DNA from: Halichondria panicea
Lineage: Eukaryota; Porifera; Demospongiae; Suberitida; Halichondriidae
Length of the DNA stretch: 64,000 nt
NCBI RefSeq assembly: GCF_963675165.1
Contig: NC_087393.1
Coordinates: 2,981,502-3,045,501 of the forward strand
Direction of reading: 5' to 3'
Part shown: positions 1 through 10,324 of the stretch, in pieces
Position numbering within the stretch: position 1 is the first letter of the stretch
Layout: each line of letters opens with the position of its first letter
The notes under the pieces: model-generated
What the model saw: only the letters and a program-made list of their open reading frames with translations
Database searches by the model: none
What the model was told of the DNA's origin: nothing
Translations under genes and position numbers: made by a program

Positions 1-59
1 TAACCTGGTTCCTTTAAGAATGTTTAGCTTCCCGATGTAGCACTAAACTCGCTGCTAAA

Positions 60-1020
60 ATTTCTCTACGCCTTCTTGGTCGCTATGAGTTTGTTGGAGG
101 CATGGTAACAATGTTCCCGAAAAGCCTGCATCATCTACGGAATTTCTTCAAACTAACGGAGGAATTTACAAGTCTGCCGAAAGTGTTGCTACAGTGTTCA
201 TACAATGGAGTCTTGTGTGGAGCACCATGTCACTAGTAACACCATGTCACTAGTAAGCTTAGTAAGCTTTGTTCTTATCACACCCATCCAAATTGTCGTT
301 CTGACTGCCTCTTGAAAACAGTTAAATTGTTGGGTAATAAAGACAAACTGTATCCGTTCAAGGTTTTCTGCTACTTGGGTTTCCGTCCTAATTTGTGTGA
401 CCATTGGCGCTCTAGAACAAATATTGACAGCACATTTACGATGGACAACTGTGGAAGGACTTTCAACATCAAAATGGCCAGCCATGTTGCCATATACCAA
501 TCTTCTGTTGGAGCTATATATCTGACTGTTATGAACTATCAAGAGCGATGGAGAATGTTATTCTGTTAGGGATTATTCCTGGGCCACGAAGAGAATACCT
601 TAGACCGTTTGTCAAAGAAATGCTGCAGTGTACAATACTGGTGTTATGATGGCTGTAAAATGTATTCTTTTTGGTGTAGCTCTTGTGGATTATTGGGGCA
701 CTCCGCTGGTGCTAAAAATGTTTCCTGGTTCAGTTGGATTCGATAGAAACAACTGGAAATTGAGAACTAAGTCTGATCACCGAGTAAACTTATAAAAAGC
801 AAAAACTAAGACGATGAGTGTAGGTACAGCATTTTACTGGATGTTGGTGATAGATCCCAGTGTGGAGTTCGAGCAATGTCCTTGATCTTTCTAAAAAAGT
901 AGTTCGTGAAAAGATACAAAATACGATAGACAGTCCATCAGTTACTGGGCGAATTCCACGCAAAATTCAAACCGCTGATCAGTACAAGAACTGGGTTACC
1001 ATATATTCTGTGCGCGACAC
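60..1020 (+). pseudogene. CACTA/EnSpm-like transposase relic (Tnp_2 type)
   Basis: Broken coding sequence spread over several frames. Readable pieces in order are FPKSLHHLRNFFKL near 110-155, a LLKTV...YPFKVFCY segment with CDHWRSR at about 303-420, a tract reading ENVILLGIIPGPRREYLRPF at about 553-610, GLLGHSAG / FPGSVGFDRNNW at about 685-760, and VTGRIPRKIQTADQYKNW at about 935-1000. This order matches the Tnp_2-type transposase of CACTA/EnSpm elements as I recall the family (VILAGIIPGP, CGFLGHSAKLGC, FPGSVG, GRIP). At least four frame changes and several stops separate the pieces, so it cannot make a protein. No termini were found; the 5' part may lie left of the window. The family call is memory-based but rests on several ordered motifs. 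Confidence 0.62.
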
Positions 1021-1039
1021 TTATTCTTTGCCTCACTTT

Positions 1040-1376
1040 AACTTAGTTGGTTTATTCTTGTCTACCTTTGAACTTTATCATTGCTTCATCTAGCTGTGGC
1101 TGGGATTCAAATTGGGCAGAAATTAGATCAAGCAGCTCACGAGCTTTGAAAAGCTTGTCGTGCCCCGGCTGCCCTCTAGGTACCTGATGATCTAATCTTA
1201 TGCGCGACACAAAACCAACGCGGGTGCTTAGTAGTCCAGTACAGGTCTAACTGAGGTAGTTTACAATCCCTAAGCATTCCAATGAAGGCTTTCATGTCCT
1301 CAATGGTCCATGGCCTACTGTGCTGGCTAAGGTTTTGTCTGCATCTGGCGGTTAGTTTCATGTCGCCACACTTCAT
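1040..1376 (-). pseudogene. piggyBac transposase fragment (DDE_Tnp_1_7 N-terminal part)
   Basis: The minus strand reads RPWTIEDMKAFIGML, then KLPQLDLYWTTKHP, then after a frame change RGQPGHDKLFKARELLDLIS and DEAMIKFKGR. These are ordered landmarks of the piggyBac transposase domain: the 'MKAFIG..' block, the 'HDKLFKVR' block, and the 'DEAMI.FKGR' block holding the first catalytic Asp region. Only about 110 codons remain. The fragment faces the CACTA relic and nearly touches it near 1,020-1,040. The piggyBac-like TTAA-flanked ends elsewhere in the window (5.45, 16.1, 17.4-18.2 and 25.8 kb) may belong to the same family, but the link is inferred. Confidence 0.66.
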
Positions 1377-1379
1377 TCG

Positions 1380-2144
1380 TAAAATACCGGTAAAAAAGGT
1401 CAGATGCAGACATGCTGGTATCTACAGGCACAGATCGACCAGCCACAATACTTTATTGTTCTGTACGTTAAGTATACATTGTAGCCGTAAGTTAGGAGCA
1501 TTAAATATAAAAACTCCACGACGTTGTCTTCACAAAGCCCATGGCTTCACAAAGCCCATGGAGTGGTAGAGCTATATTTTCCTATAAGTGCATGCTACAT
1601 CTGGTGTTCTTGCATCTCCTTACCACAGAGCAGACAAGGTGGACAGACCAGGACTGCCTATTTTCGGAGGATTTATTCAATCAGGGTTCTGCCTGTGGTG
1701 CGTACGATAATGCACTTCGCTACCAAGAAACGAACAGCTTACCAACCAGCCTCTAAAATTTCTTCAAGGTGTACTGGTTGTAGTAGCAAAGCCTCTACTG
1801 CACTTGTGGAACAGAACATCAGTCAAGACTCTCGTCAACAATAAGCATGTATTAATTGTGATAATTATTGTGCGTACCAGTTCCTTGTATAAGTCAAAGT
1901 TTGCCATGTGAAAGTCTGCACTAAGAGGCTACTATTTGAGAGCGGCTTTTATCGCACTGAAGATGAGGATTAATTTTAGAGGCTACTATTTGAGTGCGGG
2001 CATTTATACAAGGGCAGCCTCTGATCAAGCATAATTTTATTCGATCAAGCCTACTTTTGGAGGTTGAAAAATTATGTTGAAGTCTTGGTGTTGCATATTT
2101 GATCATAGTTTGACCTCTGTTAACACAGCAGTCGCTACAGTATA
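1380..2144. other. Noncoding stretch with short duplications
   Basis: No recognisable gene. It holds a perfect 17-bp tandem duplication at 1528-1561 and a decayed cysteine-containing reading frame at about 1,700-1,844 that I cannot assign. It may be remains of the piggyBac element whose transposase fragment ends at 1,376. Confidence 0.3.
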
Positions 2145-2205
2145 GTACCATTGTTTCCTGGTTGCCCAGAAACCCCCCCAGTGAGAAAAGTGGGCAGCTA
2201 TTAAA
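2145..2205 (+). repeat. Fragment of the hAT element terminus
   Basis: About 50 bp here (ATTGTTTCCTGGTTGCCCAG followed by AAACCCCCCCAGTGAGAAAA) match the left subterminal region of the complete hAT element at about 29,043-29,108. The duplication seen at 29,059-29,092 is absent here. The fragment lacks the CAGGGGCGTAGC terminus, so it is a truncated relative or a solo fragment of a non-autonomous copy. Confidence 0.6.
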
Positions 2206-2261
2206 AATGATGTCCTACATGGTTCATGCATGTAGTTGATTCTTGCCAATTCTATACAAGC

Positions 2262-3010
2262 TTAACTCGGGCTTCAACACACTGCGTGTTGAAGCCTGAG
2301 TTTAAAATACAGAAGCCTATATATGTACGCTCAGCAGTGTTGCAATGTAAAAGGGTTATCATATCATTGATTTGCCATTGATCTGGTGGCCTAGACACCG
2401 GAAAGTTTGGGCCAACAGATTGGTTGAGATGGTGTGAGTACATGTGTGTGTGTGTGTGTGCGTGTGCGCTTGTGTGTGTATCTTTATGTTGTGTGTGTGT
2501 GTGTGTGTGTGCCAGTATATGTGTTCCCACGCGAGTGTATGTGTGTGTGTGCCCGCGTGTGTGTGGCTACACGTGCACACGCGCGCGCTTGTGTGTATCT
2601 GTGTGTGTGTGTGTGCTATTGGTGCCCGTGTGTGTGTGCGTGCGTGTGTGTGTGGTGTGTGTGGTGTGTGCCCCCTGTGTGTGCTTTATACGGTGCTAAC
2701 AATTTACATTATCAGTGCTGCCAAAAGTTAATTCTTGAAGTTTCTCAAGGTTACAATTCAATTAGGCTCACTACTCAATCAGCTCACTGCATAATAATGT
2801 TCTGACCGGAAAGCGGGCTTGGGCTTGTACTGTTTACTTGTGTAAGGACATTTTCTTCATAGCTAGGATTAGGTCATAATTTGTCATTAGTTGGCTTAGT
2901 TGGCTTGTGTGTTTGCTGTGATATGCATTGTAATTCTGTGCCCAAAGTTGAATCTTTTTATGAACTCCCAGTTTGTTGTAGGATCACAATTGCCATTGCA
3001 TGTAAGATTT
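2262..3010 (+). repeat. Dispersed TG-rich repeat, copy A
   Basis: Contains a long TG/TGTGTGCG array (about 2,442-2,680) with unique flanks that recur elsewhere. GGGCCAACAGATTG just before the array recurs at about 44,284, and ATGCATTGTAATTCTGTGCC followed by GAACTCCCAGTTTGTTGTAG after the array recurs at about 44,735-44,795. The array gives artificial Cys/Val-rich (plus) and His/Thr-rich (minus) reading frames that are not genes. Copies or partial copies lie at 15.6-15.8 kb (minus), 27.5-28.0 kb and 43.9-44.8 kb. Confidence 0.65.
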
Positions 3011-3257
3011 TGGATCGATAAACTATTACCGAAGTTGGAATAATAGCCCAGTTCATGCGTTCATGCGTTGATTTAGTCAATAAAAATGTATAAGATAATT
3101 ATCTATTCAGTATCGGTACTTTGGTACTTACTTAAATCTTAAATCATCAGAGCAGTGTGTCTTCTACGCATGAATCAGATTCTAGATCTGCCTCTATACA
3201 GCTAGAAACTAATGGTGGTTCAAAATTACTCAAGTAAGCACAAACACAAACAATCTG

Positions 3258-3860
3258 GTTAACAAGACGTGACTAGGTATCGTTTGCTTGCAAATAGCAT
3301 ACTTTTTTAGCCTGCCTTTCAACATGGATTCTTAGAGACGCAACATTTGAAGGTGACATCTTCCCATCTTTTAAGAATGGGTCTAATGTCCTTGATGGTA
3401 AACCCTTTATCTGCCCTTTATCTGCCATTATCTGGATACCTGAGGAATCTACCTGAGGAATCCTGACACTTTTGTTAATTGAAATCAGAAATAGAAATGA
3501 AACACACCGCTCCATTTGGTGTTCATGCAACTTCGTTGTGTTATGGTGTTTGTAATCACTCCAGGATGACGACTGTAAGTAGAGGTAGTTTCAATAAAGA
3601 AATCAGATCCATCGCATACGTATTTGGATATTTCTCCTTAAAGGATGGTGGAAAGGATGGTGGAAGCGTTCCGACCTGTTCTAGGTGGTAAATGAAATCC
3701 ATGTGGTATACCTGGGTAACACCAAAACGAATCTTTGGTCTTTAGATTCTGCCGTAGTTTTACTAGTGTCAGAAACAATAGCACCCCAATACGGTCCAAG
3801 AAACTCAAAAAAATTAAGAAGCACTTCGTAAGATATAAATCCTGTGTAGAAGCGAATTTT
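3258..3860 (-). pseudogene. PIF/ISL2EU-like transposase relic (DDE_Tnp_4)
   Basis: Minus-strand pieces read FKEKYPNTYA, then in another frame SSWSDYKHHNTTKLH, then MADKGQIKGLPSRTL followed by PFLKDGKMSPSNVASLRIHV. This is the familiar end of the DDE_Tnp_4 domain (pattern ADKGF..., NIPPFL, ...IASLRIHVERAI) in Harbinger/PIF and ISL2EU transposases, recalled from the family. Frame changes and stops between blocks show it is dead. The usual N-terminal THAP or HTH region was not found. No terminal repeats were identified. Confidence 0.62.
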
Positions 3861-4847
3861 ATCGATGTAAAATTTTTTCTCTGCAGAGTTCTTTCTTAAG
3901 AAATTCTTAAGAAATTCACACCCACCACACTAGTCTCTCAAAAAGCACCGCAGCCTCGGTGGAGGTGCCAAAGCTACATAACATAAAACTACTACTTTTA
4001 TACACACATCATTGATTATTAATATCATGATGAACATTTTTTATTTTGCTGCATGCAAATCAACCAAATAGTGGGTAATGATCGATCATGATTGTTGTTA
4101 AAAACGATCGATGCCAAAAGTTCAAGTCTAAAATTGAGTCACTCTTGCAGCTAGCGTTCTAGTGCAGTAGTAACACTCAGTGAACAAGTTTTGCTGCTGC
4201 AATGGCAAAGCAAAACTAGGCATAACTCGAGCATTATTTTGCAAATCCACGAATTAAAATCCAAGTAAACATGACTAGAAGCCTATAGAAACAAACACAC
4301 TACCGTACATAATTACGACATTACTTTGCAGTTGTTCGACTTGCTCATACTCATACCAGGGGTAGACATACCAAACACAATTCGTCTTTCATTAGACCTA
4401 TCGTTACTTGGGTCCTTTTTAGCAGTTTTTACCAAGTGTGTAGTCTTTGTGTGCCAACCAATCTCTTCTCTTCTCTTTATCAGAGATCTGGGGATCTTTA
4501 GAGTCTTCACTTTTTAATATTAATTTATCTCTACTTCTACACGGCTGGTTCAAACTCCGTGGAAATTATTACTGCAATGAGCTCTGATCAAAGCGCATGC
4601 AGTGCAATTTTTACCTTGTCTTTCCGGAGCAGTCCAATCGTGACGTCACGGTTAATTCGTCACGGTTAATTAAATTCCTTATGCAACTGGTCTATTATAT
4701 TGAATTGCTATAACAGAAGCCAACAAACCTAAAGAAGTATACTGAGTACAGTACATCTCATACAAGAAAAATTATGAATCATGCAAACTTAGACATAATT
4801 ATGTATAGGAGTACGAATGTCCTCCTTTTTGGGTAGGTATAATTATA
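3861..4847. other. Noncoding stretch
   Basis: AT-rich sequence without a supported gene. An approximately 25-bp string around 4,529-4,552 (ending in CACGGCTGGTTC) recurs at about 5,420-5,446, so it lies on both sides of the MITE at 4,848-5,251. Confidence 0.3.
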
Positions 4848-5251
4848 TGTGACAGGCTCTGGGAAAACAGACCAATTGGAGCAGATATTGGTATAGCAAT
4901 AGCCAGATTTATAGTATAATCTCAAAATGTTTTTTCTTGGCTATTTTTCTTGGCTAATAGTTATCTACAGTCTTTCTACTACCTCTCTGCAAAATCTGAT
5001 GCTCTGAATCCGACTCTTTCCATCAAAGCGCTTTGTCTAAGCAGCCACCATTACCCAATCTTTGAGTGGGCGTTTCTCAATACTGCTGTTTTACAACTTT
5101 GAGTTTCCAACGCGCATAACCCAGGCATGGAACGAGGTATGTGCAAACTAAGCATATCAATGCGTAGGCAATTCTTTGCTCTATCATCTGGTATATAGAT
5201 CGCAAAATTATAGCTTGCGCCAATTGGTCTGTTTTCCCAGAGCCTGTCACA
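4848..5251. mobile_element. MITE with ~32-bp terminal inverted repeats and TA flanks
   Basis: Left end TGTGACAGGCTCTGGGAAAA (continuing to CAGACCAATTGG) is repeated in inverted form at the right end (CCAATTGGTCTG to TCTGGGAAAACAGACC on the opposite strand). Both ends are bordered by TA. The 404-bp body encodes nothing. A second, left-truncated copy in the opposite orientation lies at about 22,330-22,675. TA flanks suggest a Tc1/mariner-superfamily or similar helper; this is inferred. Confidence 0.75.
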
Positions 5252-5452
5252 TATTACGAAGTCACACCATTACTTCTTTCAGTTCAATAACGTTTGTGAA
5301 AAAAAAATGCTTTTGTTGTTCCTCTGCACAGCAACCTAAATCTCAGAGCATGCACGCAGCGGTTGTACTACTGAAAGTAGCCATTTCTCTCTCTCTAGTA
5401 ATTCTTAAATAATTTCTCTATATCTCTACTTCTACACGGCTGGTTCTCCACA

Positions 5453-6160
5453 TTAACCCTTTCCCGGCTTTAGCCGTCATATGACGGCAGCACTACCGAG
5501 ATTTTTTAAAAATGCTGTAAGTACCTGCACATGCTATTGAGCAGCTCTTCCACGTGGTATTTTTATTATATATTTCTAAGTACCGTACTTTTTTCAATAT
5601 CGTCGAAGCAAAGATAGACGATGGCTTCAAGATCGAGGCTTCAAGATCGAGGTACTAGAGCAGCTAGACAGCGAGATCCTTGATGAATCAGAAGACAGCG
5701 AGATGTAGGTCCAACCAGAAGCCTGAGGAAGAAGTGATGGAGATGGACGATGTTCCTGGAGCTGGTAAGCAAACAGTCTAGCAAGCAAGCTGTTTTATGT
5801 AGTTAGTTACCTTTGTGTAGGTGCTGCTGTAGGCGATGAAGGTGATGACCGTCTACACAGCCCCTCCCCCACCCCATGTCTCACGAGCTGTATCAGTCTG
5901 ATGACTCCATGGACTTGTCTCTCCCTGCTGGCTCCTCCCACTCCACCCCCGGGTCGGCTGCTGGCTCCTCCCAATCCACTCATAGGTCGTCTGCTGGCTC
6001 CTCACCCATTCGTACACCCCCACTACGCAAGCTTGCCACCCCGCCACACGTCTACTCCTACCTCACAGTGGCCCCCTGCTGGTCCTCGTGGTGGAGCTAG
6101 AGGAGGCAGAGGTAGAGGACGTGGCAGCGGCCACCCATCCATAGAGTCGAGGTAGTTGTT
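5453..6160 (+). mobile_element. 5' end of a piggyBac-like element with transposase N-terminal exon remnants
   Basis: Starts TTAACCCTTTCCCGGCTTTA, the TTAA plus CCC form typical of piggyBac termini. From about 5,621 an ATG opens a decayed acidic N-terminal region (reading LEQLDSEILDESEDSE in a shifted frame after a 14-bp tandem duplication at 5624-5651), with a possible donor near 5,762. A second possible exon at about 5,820-6,155 ends in a Gly-Arg-rich tract (ARGGRGRGRGSG). No 3' terminus or DDE domain follows, so the copy is truncated. Copies of this end occur at 16.1, 17.4-18.2 and 25.8 kb. Confidence 0.6.
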
Positions 6161-8381
6161 GGGCCAGTTGTCGGGCCCCTACTGCACCGGGGGCAAGAAT
6201 GGGGCTATCTACGGCCCCCTGACCCGGGCCATCTTTGTCTTACCATAACATAACACTGCGTACAGAACAATGATCCATTAACTTATCCATTAACTTACAG
6301 TGAGGGTGGGTTCGAGCTGGTGGGAGAGGGTGGGTTCGAACATAGCTATACAACCACTATACTGTAACTGTTCTGAGAATTTCTATATACAGCTATCCAC
6401 AACTATACAATTAATGTACTGGATTGTACCATCAATTCCACTCCACTAGTGTCGATAATGACACAAGAACATAATACCACAAGAACATAATACCTTTGGA
6501 TCGTGTAACACGCATACTTTTTTTGGCTTAGTCCAAGCTTAGTCACTCCAAAGCAAAATGGGTGTGGTGTAGAGTTCAAGGTTACATCGGACTGGGGGTT
6601 ATTGTTCCCGCGTCTTTGTATAAAGCTATGGGTGAAGTAGTTTTTTGTTCCTGCGTCAGGTGAAATAGTGATATTATGTTGTTTTCCGAAGCCATGTTGA
6701 ACATGGTACTAAAAGTTGCCCTCACATTAATATGGCTAGCTAGTCCAATCGACCAATCGTTGTGTGAATTGTGACGATCAAGAATGGTATGAAATGGAGG
6801 TCGGAGCTTATTTTTTCTTTCAACCGTTCAGGGGCAATATATATGGTCAGTTCTCACGTGCATGACGTAGAAATAAGAATTGCTTTGCTTCACTTTCCTG
6901 TGACAGAAGAAGATTCCTTGGGCATTTCGTTGGTAGTCAGGGTTTGATAGGACCATGCGAGATGTGATACCTTGTGCCTCGGAAATCAGCGATGATTGAA
7001 TCGATGAATCATAATGTAACCTCCAGAGTCGATGATGTATGATCAATCACAATGTTATGATCCATGTTGATGTCTCGATGATAGATAGTGATGTCAATGT
7101 GTACATGAATAATTAATAGATGGCTGCTGTAGGTATAAGTCCATGATGTGACGTGCACGAGTGAGGAAAGGCCTCTCAGAATGCCAGTGCTCGTATTCAG
7201 AGTATATTCAGAGTATATCACTTTAAAGTACTTTAATTTAGTACGGTTTTTTATTGTTTATGTTTACCCGTGACTGGGAGGTTAAGTGTATTAATTCACG
7301 AGCACATTTATATTAAAGCAAAGCAACTAGCGGTTATTTTTTGAGTGTAAAATGTTCTTAACAAAACAAATTTGCATACATGCTCCACGAAAAGTACGCA
7401 AAAATTTATACGCTATACAGTATGACATGGGTATCTTATCAGCATTTTTATGTGCTGCTGTCCTCTTGGCCTGGTTTCGAGGCTACCGCGGTAAAATTAT
7501 TATAACAAAATAGTGAGAGTGACAGAAAACCTAAGCTGTGGCTTTAAGTTAAGAAATGTTTATTGAGCGTAATACACTATCCCTATCCCGACAAAGAACT
7601 CCTGCAGTAGAACTCCTGCAGTACAGAGCGACTCAGTATCGGGTAGGTTGGTGTGTGAGCTGACCAATGCAGTAGGGTAGTGCCTGCTATAAAATGTCCT
7701 GTGTAAGTGTATCTACAACTAGCATCTATCTTCAAACAAATCTCTCAAGCTGTGGACGACTTCAAAGTGTACGCTTCGAACTCATGTTTGATCGTAAACG
7801 AATCCGTGAATGGGACGATCAGGCAAGACTATGCCAAGAGCTCGGTGTTTTGAATTTCTGGAGCTTGCTGTTTCAAATATATAGTACTTCGCTCTGAAAT
7901 TTCCGGGGGTTTGAGACTACAAGGATTCAAGGGTACATCAGGCTGGAGGTACAACGTTGGCTACAGACGTGGCACCAATGTGTCCCAGAAAGTACCAGCT
8001 TGACTGTGCTCTACAAGTTTGAAAGTCTCGCTACTCTTAAGAAGCTGATCATCCCAAGCAATGTTTTGGTAACTGCAATTCCGAGTTACTATACCTGTAT
8101 ACAATGCTTTAAAAATTTACGGTGCATTTCATTATTTCATTTTATTATCATGCAGGTGAGGGCCACAGCAAATGGCTGGATGACACGAGTCACCACTGGT
8201 TGCAATGTGTGTTAGGCTAAGCGACGCATCGACAGCTGCAAGCGCTTGCTAAGAGGAGATGATATGATGTCATCATCATTCCTGGAGGCTGTACATCGAT
8301 CATCCAGCCCATGGACAAATGTACAGGGAGGAGGCAACCCACCAGACAAGACTGGGTGGCGATCACAGTGCATTCTTTATA
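6161..8381. other. Noncoding stretch
   Basis: No supported gene. Contains a 12-bp perfect duplication at 6273-6296 and AT-rich sequence. Confidence 0.3.
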
Positions 8382-9787
8382 TTATTCAAGAGCGTCGATA
8401 TTATGATAAAGACCAAGAAAACCAGGACCCTTCAGACTCAGATGTAGACAGCATGGGGGATCCCTTCTCTGAGGACGCTTTTTTCGAGGAGGTGGTGGTT
8501 GTGATTTTGCAGACTTGGTGCACTCCTCAGACTTGACTTCATGAGGGCAGTTAGATATCGTTTGATAGTACGTCGAGTCGGTTTGCATACTGTGTGACAG
8601 GCTGCCAAGGCGCTGTCCTCTTGACGAACGCCGCTGTGGCTGCCACGTGTGATGGAAGACAGACCTTGCCTTCTGACTGTATTTTTTTCCGGCCAGAACG
8701 ACGTGGTCTTGTATCTGCTGTGGGCGTATTGAGCGAACGTACACCTTCACCCTGGCGACACAGTCAACAACTCACCATCAGTGTTGGTGTACGTTTCCCA
8801 CTCGTCATGTTGGCGACTGCCCCCAGCCTCTGCAACGATCTGTACGGGTTAAGGTGAGGTTAAGGTGAGGAAAAGTACTGACCCTGTAACACAGTGTGAT
8901 TGCCATGAAGGTGGTGCACAATATTCGTGTGTGAACATCTCCCACATCTTGGGGCACTCTATGAGAACGTCCTTCATCTCGACCCCATCACCGGCCTTGT
9001 CCTTCCTACAGGTGGCCCTCCATTGGCTTAGAACCATGCCCACTTCCGTCATGTAGGCCAGCAGCAAATTCCAGGCCCAGTGCAAAACTTTAGGAACTTG
9101 CTCATGTCCACGACCATTAATTTCGTTGGCCACGCTCTGCAGCCATTTCTTGAAGAGCTCAAAGCAAGGCAGAGTAACGGAAAACTTATAGCTGAGTCAC
9201 AGACCTCTCATGGCGCTAGCTCTGAGTCAGGCACCTCCACCGTCTGGTCGGGCGACGTTCAACTGCGGCACTCCTGCCTTTGCTCTCACAGCTTGCAGGT
9301 CCAACCTTTCCCTTGAGTACTTAGGGTGCATAGTCTTAATGTGCGGTTTGCTGGTGCAGAGGGCACTTTCGGTGGTCCGCCCTCACCCTGACTGCTACAT
9401 GTGTATAGTTAGTTAGCATGTGTACGAGTGTGACTAACCTCCAGGTGGTTTTGATCGAGTTCCCCAGTTTGTTCGACAGTCTGGTGGTTCGGAGAAAGTG
9501 GCTATCCTGTATTGATACGATGTTTAGCAATGCTGTGTAACTAACGTCTAACTAATGTCTTCATCGTCCGCATCATCATCGTGCTCATCGTAACTGTCTG
9601 GTATTTGTTTGTATAAACTAAACGGTATGCATTCCCTGAAGAAGTATTTGCGGTTTCGATAGCTTCTCCACCACCAGTCCCTTGTGTCGCACAGTCTGTA
9701 CAGTCGGTCTAACTTCCACTCCATAAGGGACCAGTGACTAAATTCTATCTGAGAAGTAGTTTTTTTAGTATCTTTGTTTGAAATCAT
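8382..9787 (-). CDS. Possible multi-exon gene, unrecognised
   Basis: Several minus-strand blocks read as sensible protein and could be exons. They are 9,787-9,548 (SHWSLMEWKLDRLYRL..., ending in an acidic tail), about 9,497-9,438 (SHFLRTTRLSNKLGNSIKTT, with a GT donor after it), about 9,330-9,210 (HPKYSRERLDLQAVRAKAGV), about 9,185-8,870 (FELFKKWLQSVANEIN ... LHWAWNLLLAYMTEVGMVL), and a basic, Pro-rich block at about 8,560-8,480 (PPPPRKKRPQRR). Reading frames are open only block by block and I cannot prove the joins. I do not recognise the protein. It could be part of a transposon or a decayed host gene. Confidence 0.3.
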
Positions 9788-10155
9788 AGTCTAGAATAGT
9801 TTTCTTTTTATTCTTATAAAATAATGTTGAGCTCTTTATCTTGGGACAGGCTAGACAAATTAGCTAGAGACAGGTATAGGCAATAACAACTAGTTATAGA
9901 CAAATTGACTTCACAGTGTAGCTTAACCAAATTCTTAGATCGAGGAGCAAAACATCAACTGACAATACAGGTAAGGTGAGAGTAAAACGACAAAAAAGGT
10001 AAACAAACCCTTAAATACGTGGAGCAGGGCCCCAGAGGCTCGCACAACAACAAAGGGAGGAAGTGGAGCACTAACAATGAGAATTGTTAGAGAAGAGTAT
10101 GATATCAACATCAATCATGGTTAAGGTAGTAGTAAATATTACATAACATAAGGTG
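9788..10155. other. Noncoding stretch downstream of BEL/Pao element
   Basis: No gene. It could contain the unidentified 3' LTR of the minus-strand BEL/Pao element, but I found no matching sequence beyond its 5' side. Confidence 0.25.
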
Positions 10156-10248
10156 TCACGCTCAATGTACCTTACTTTAAATTAACATTTATTAGAACTA
10201 ATAAGGTTCTAATAAATGTTAATTTAAAGTAAGGTACATTAAGCGTGA
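10156..10248. repeat. 93-bp near-perfect hairpin
   Basis: Two 43-nt arms (10,156-10,198 and 10,206-10,248) are reverse complements with one mismatch, separated by the 7-nt loop TAATAAG. The left arm begins TCACGCTCAATGTACCTTAC. It lies about 80 bp past the end of the BEL/Pao coding region. It may be a foldback MITE or a structured 3' region of the retroelement. Confidence 0.8.
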
Positions 10249-10324
10249 ACATACCGCCAGCCAAGACCGGATGGTCTTACAAAACAAAAGAGGTGAGAAG
10301 ATTTAAAGTATTCAATTGTCAAAT

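Noticed and set aside
2424-2805. Long Cys/Val-rich frames on plus and His/Thr-rich frames on minus over TG arrays (also 21,068-21,378 and 44,238-44,565)
   Set aside because: They are translations of (TG)n/(CA)n microsatellites in every frame; composition is dictated by the repeat and no start, domain or splice context supports a gene.
5853-6155. Gly-Arg/Pro-Ser-rich frames as an RNA-binding RGG protein
   Set aside because: They lie just downstream of a piggyBac-like terminus and fit a decayed transposase N-terminal linker better; there are no other domains.
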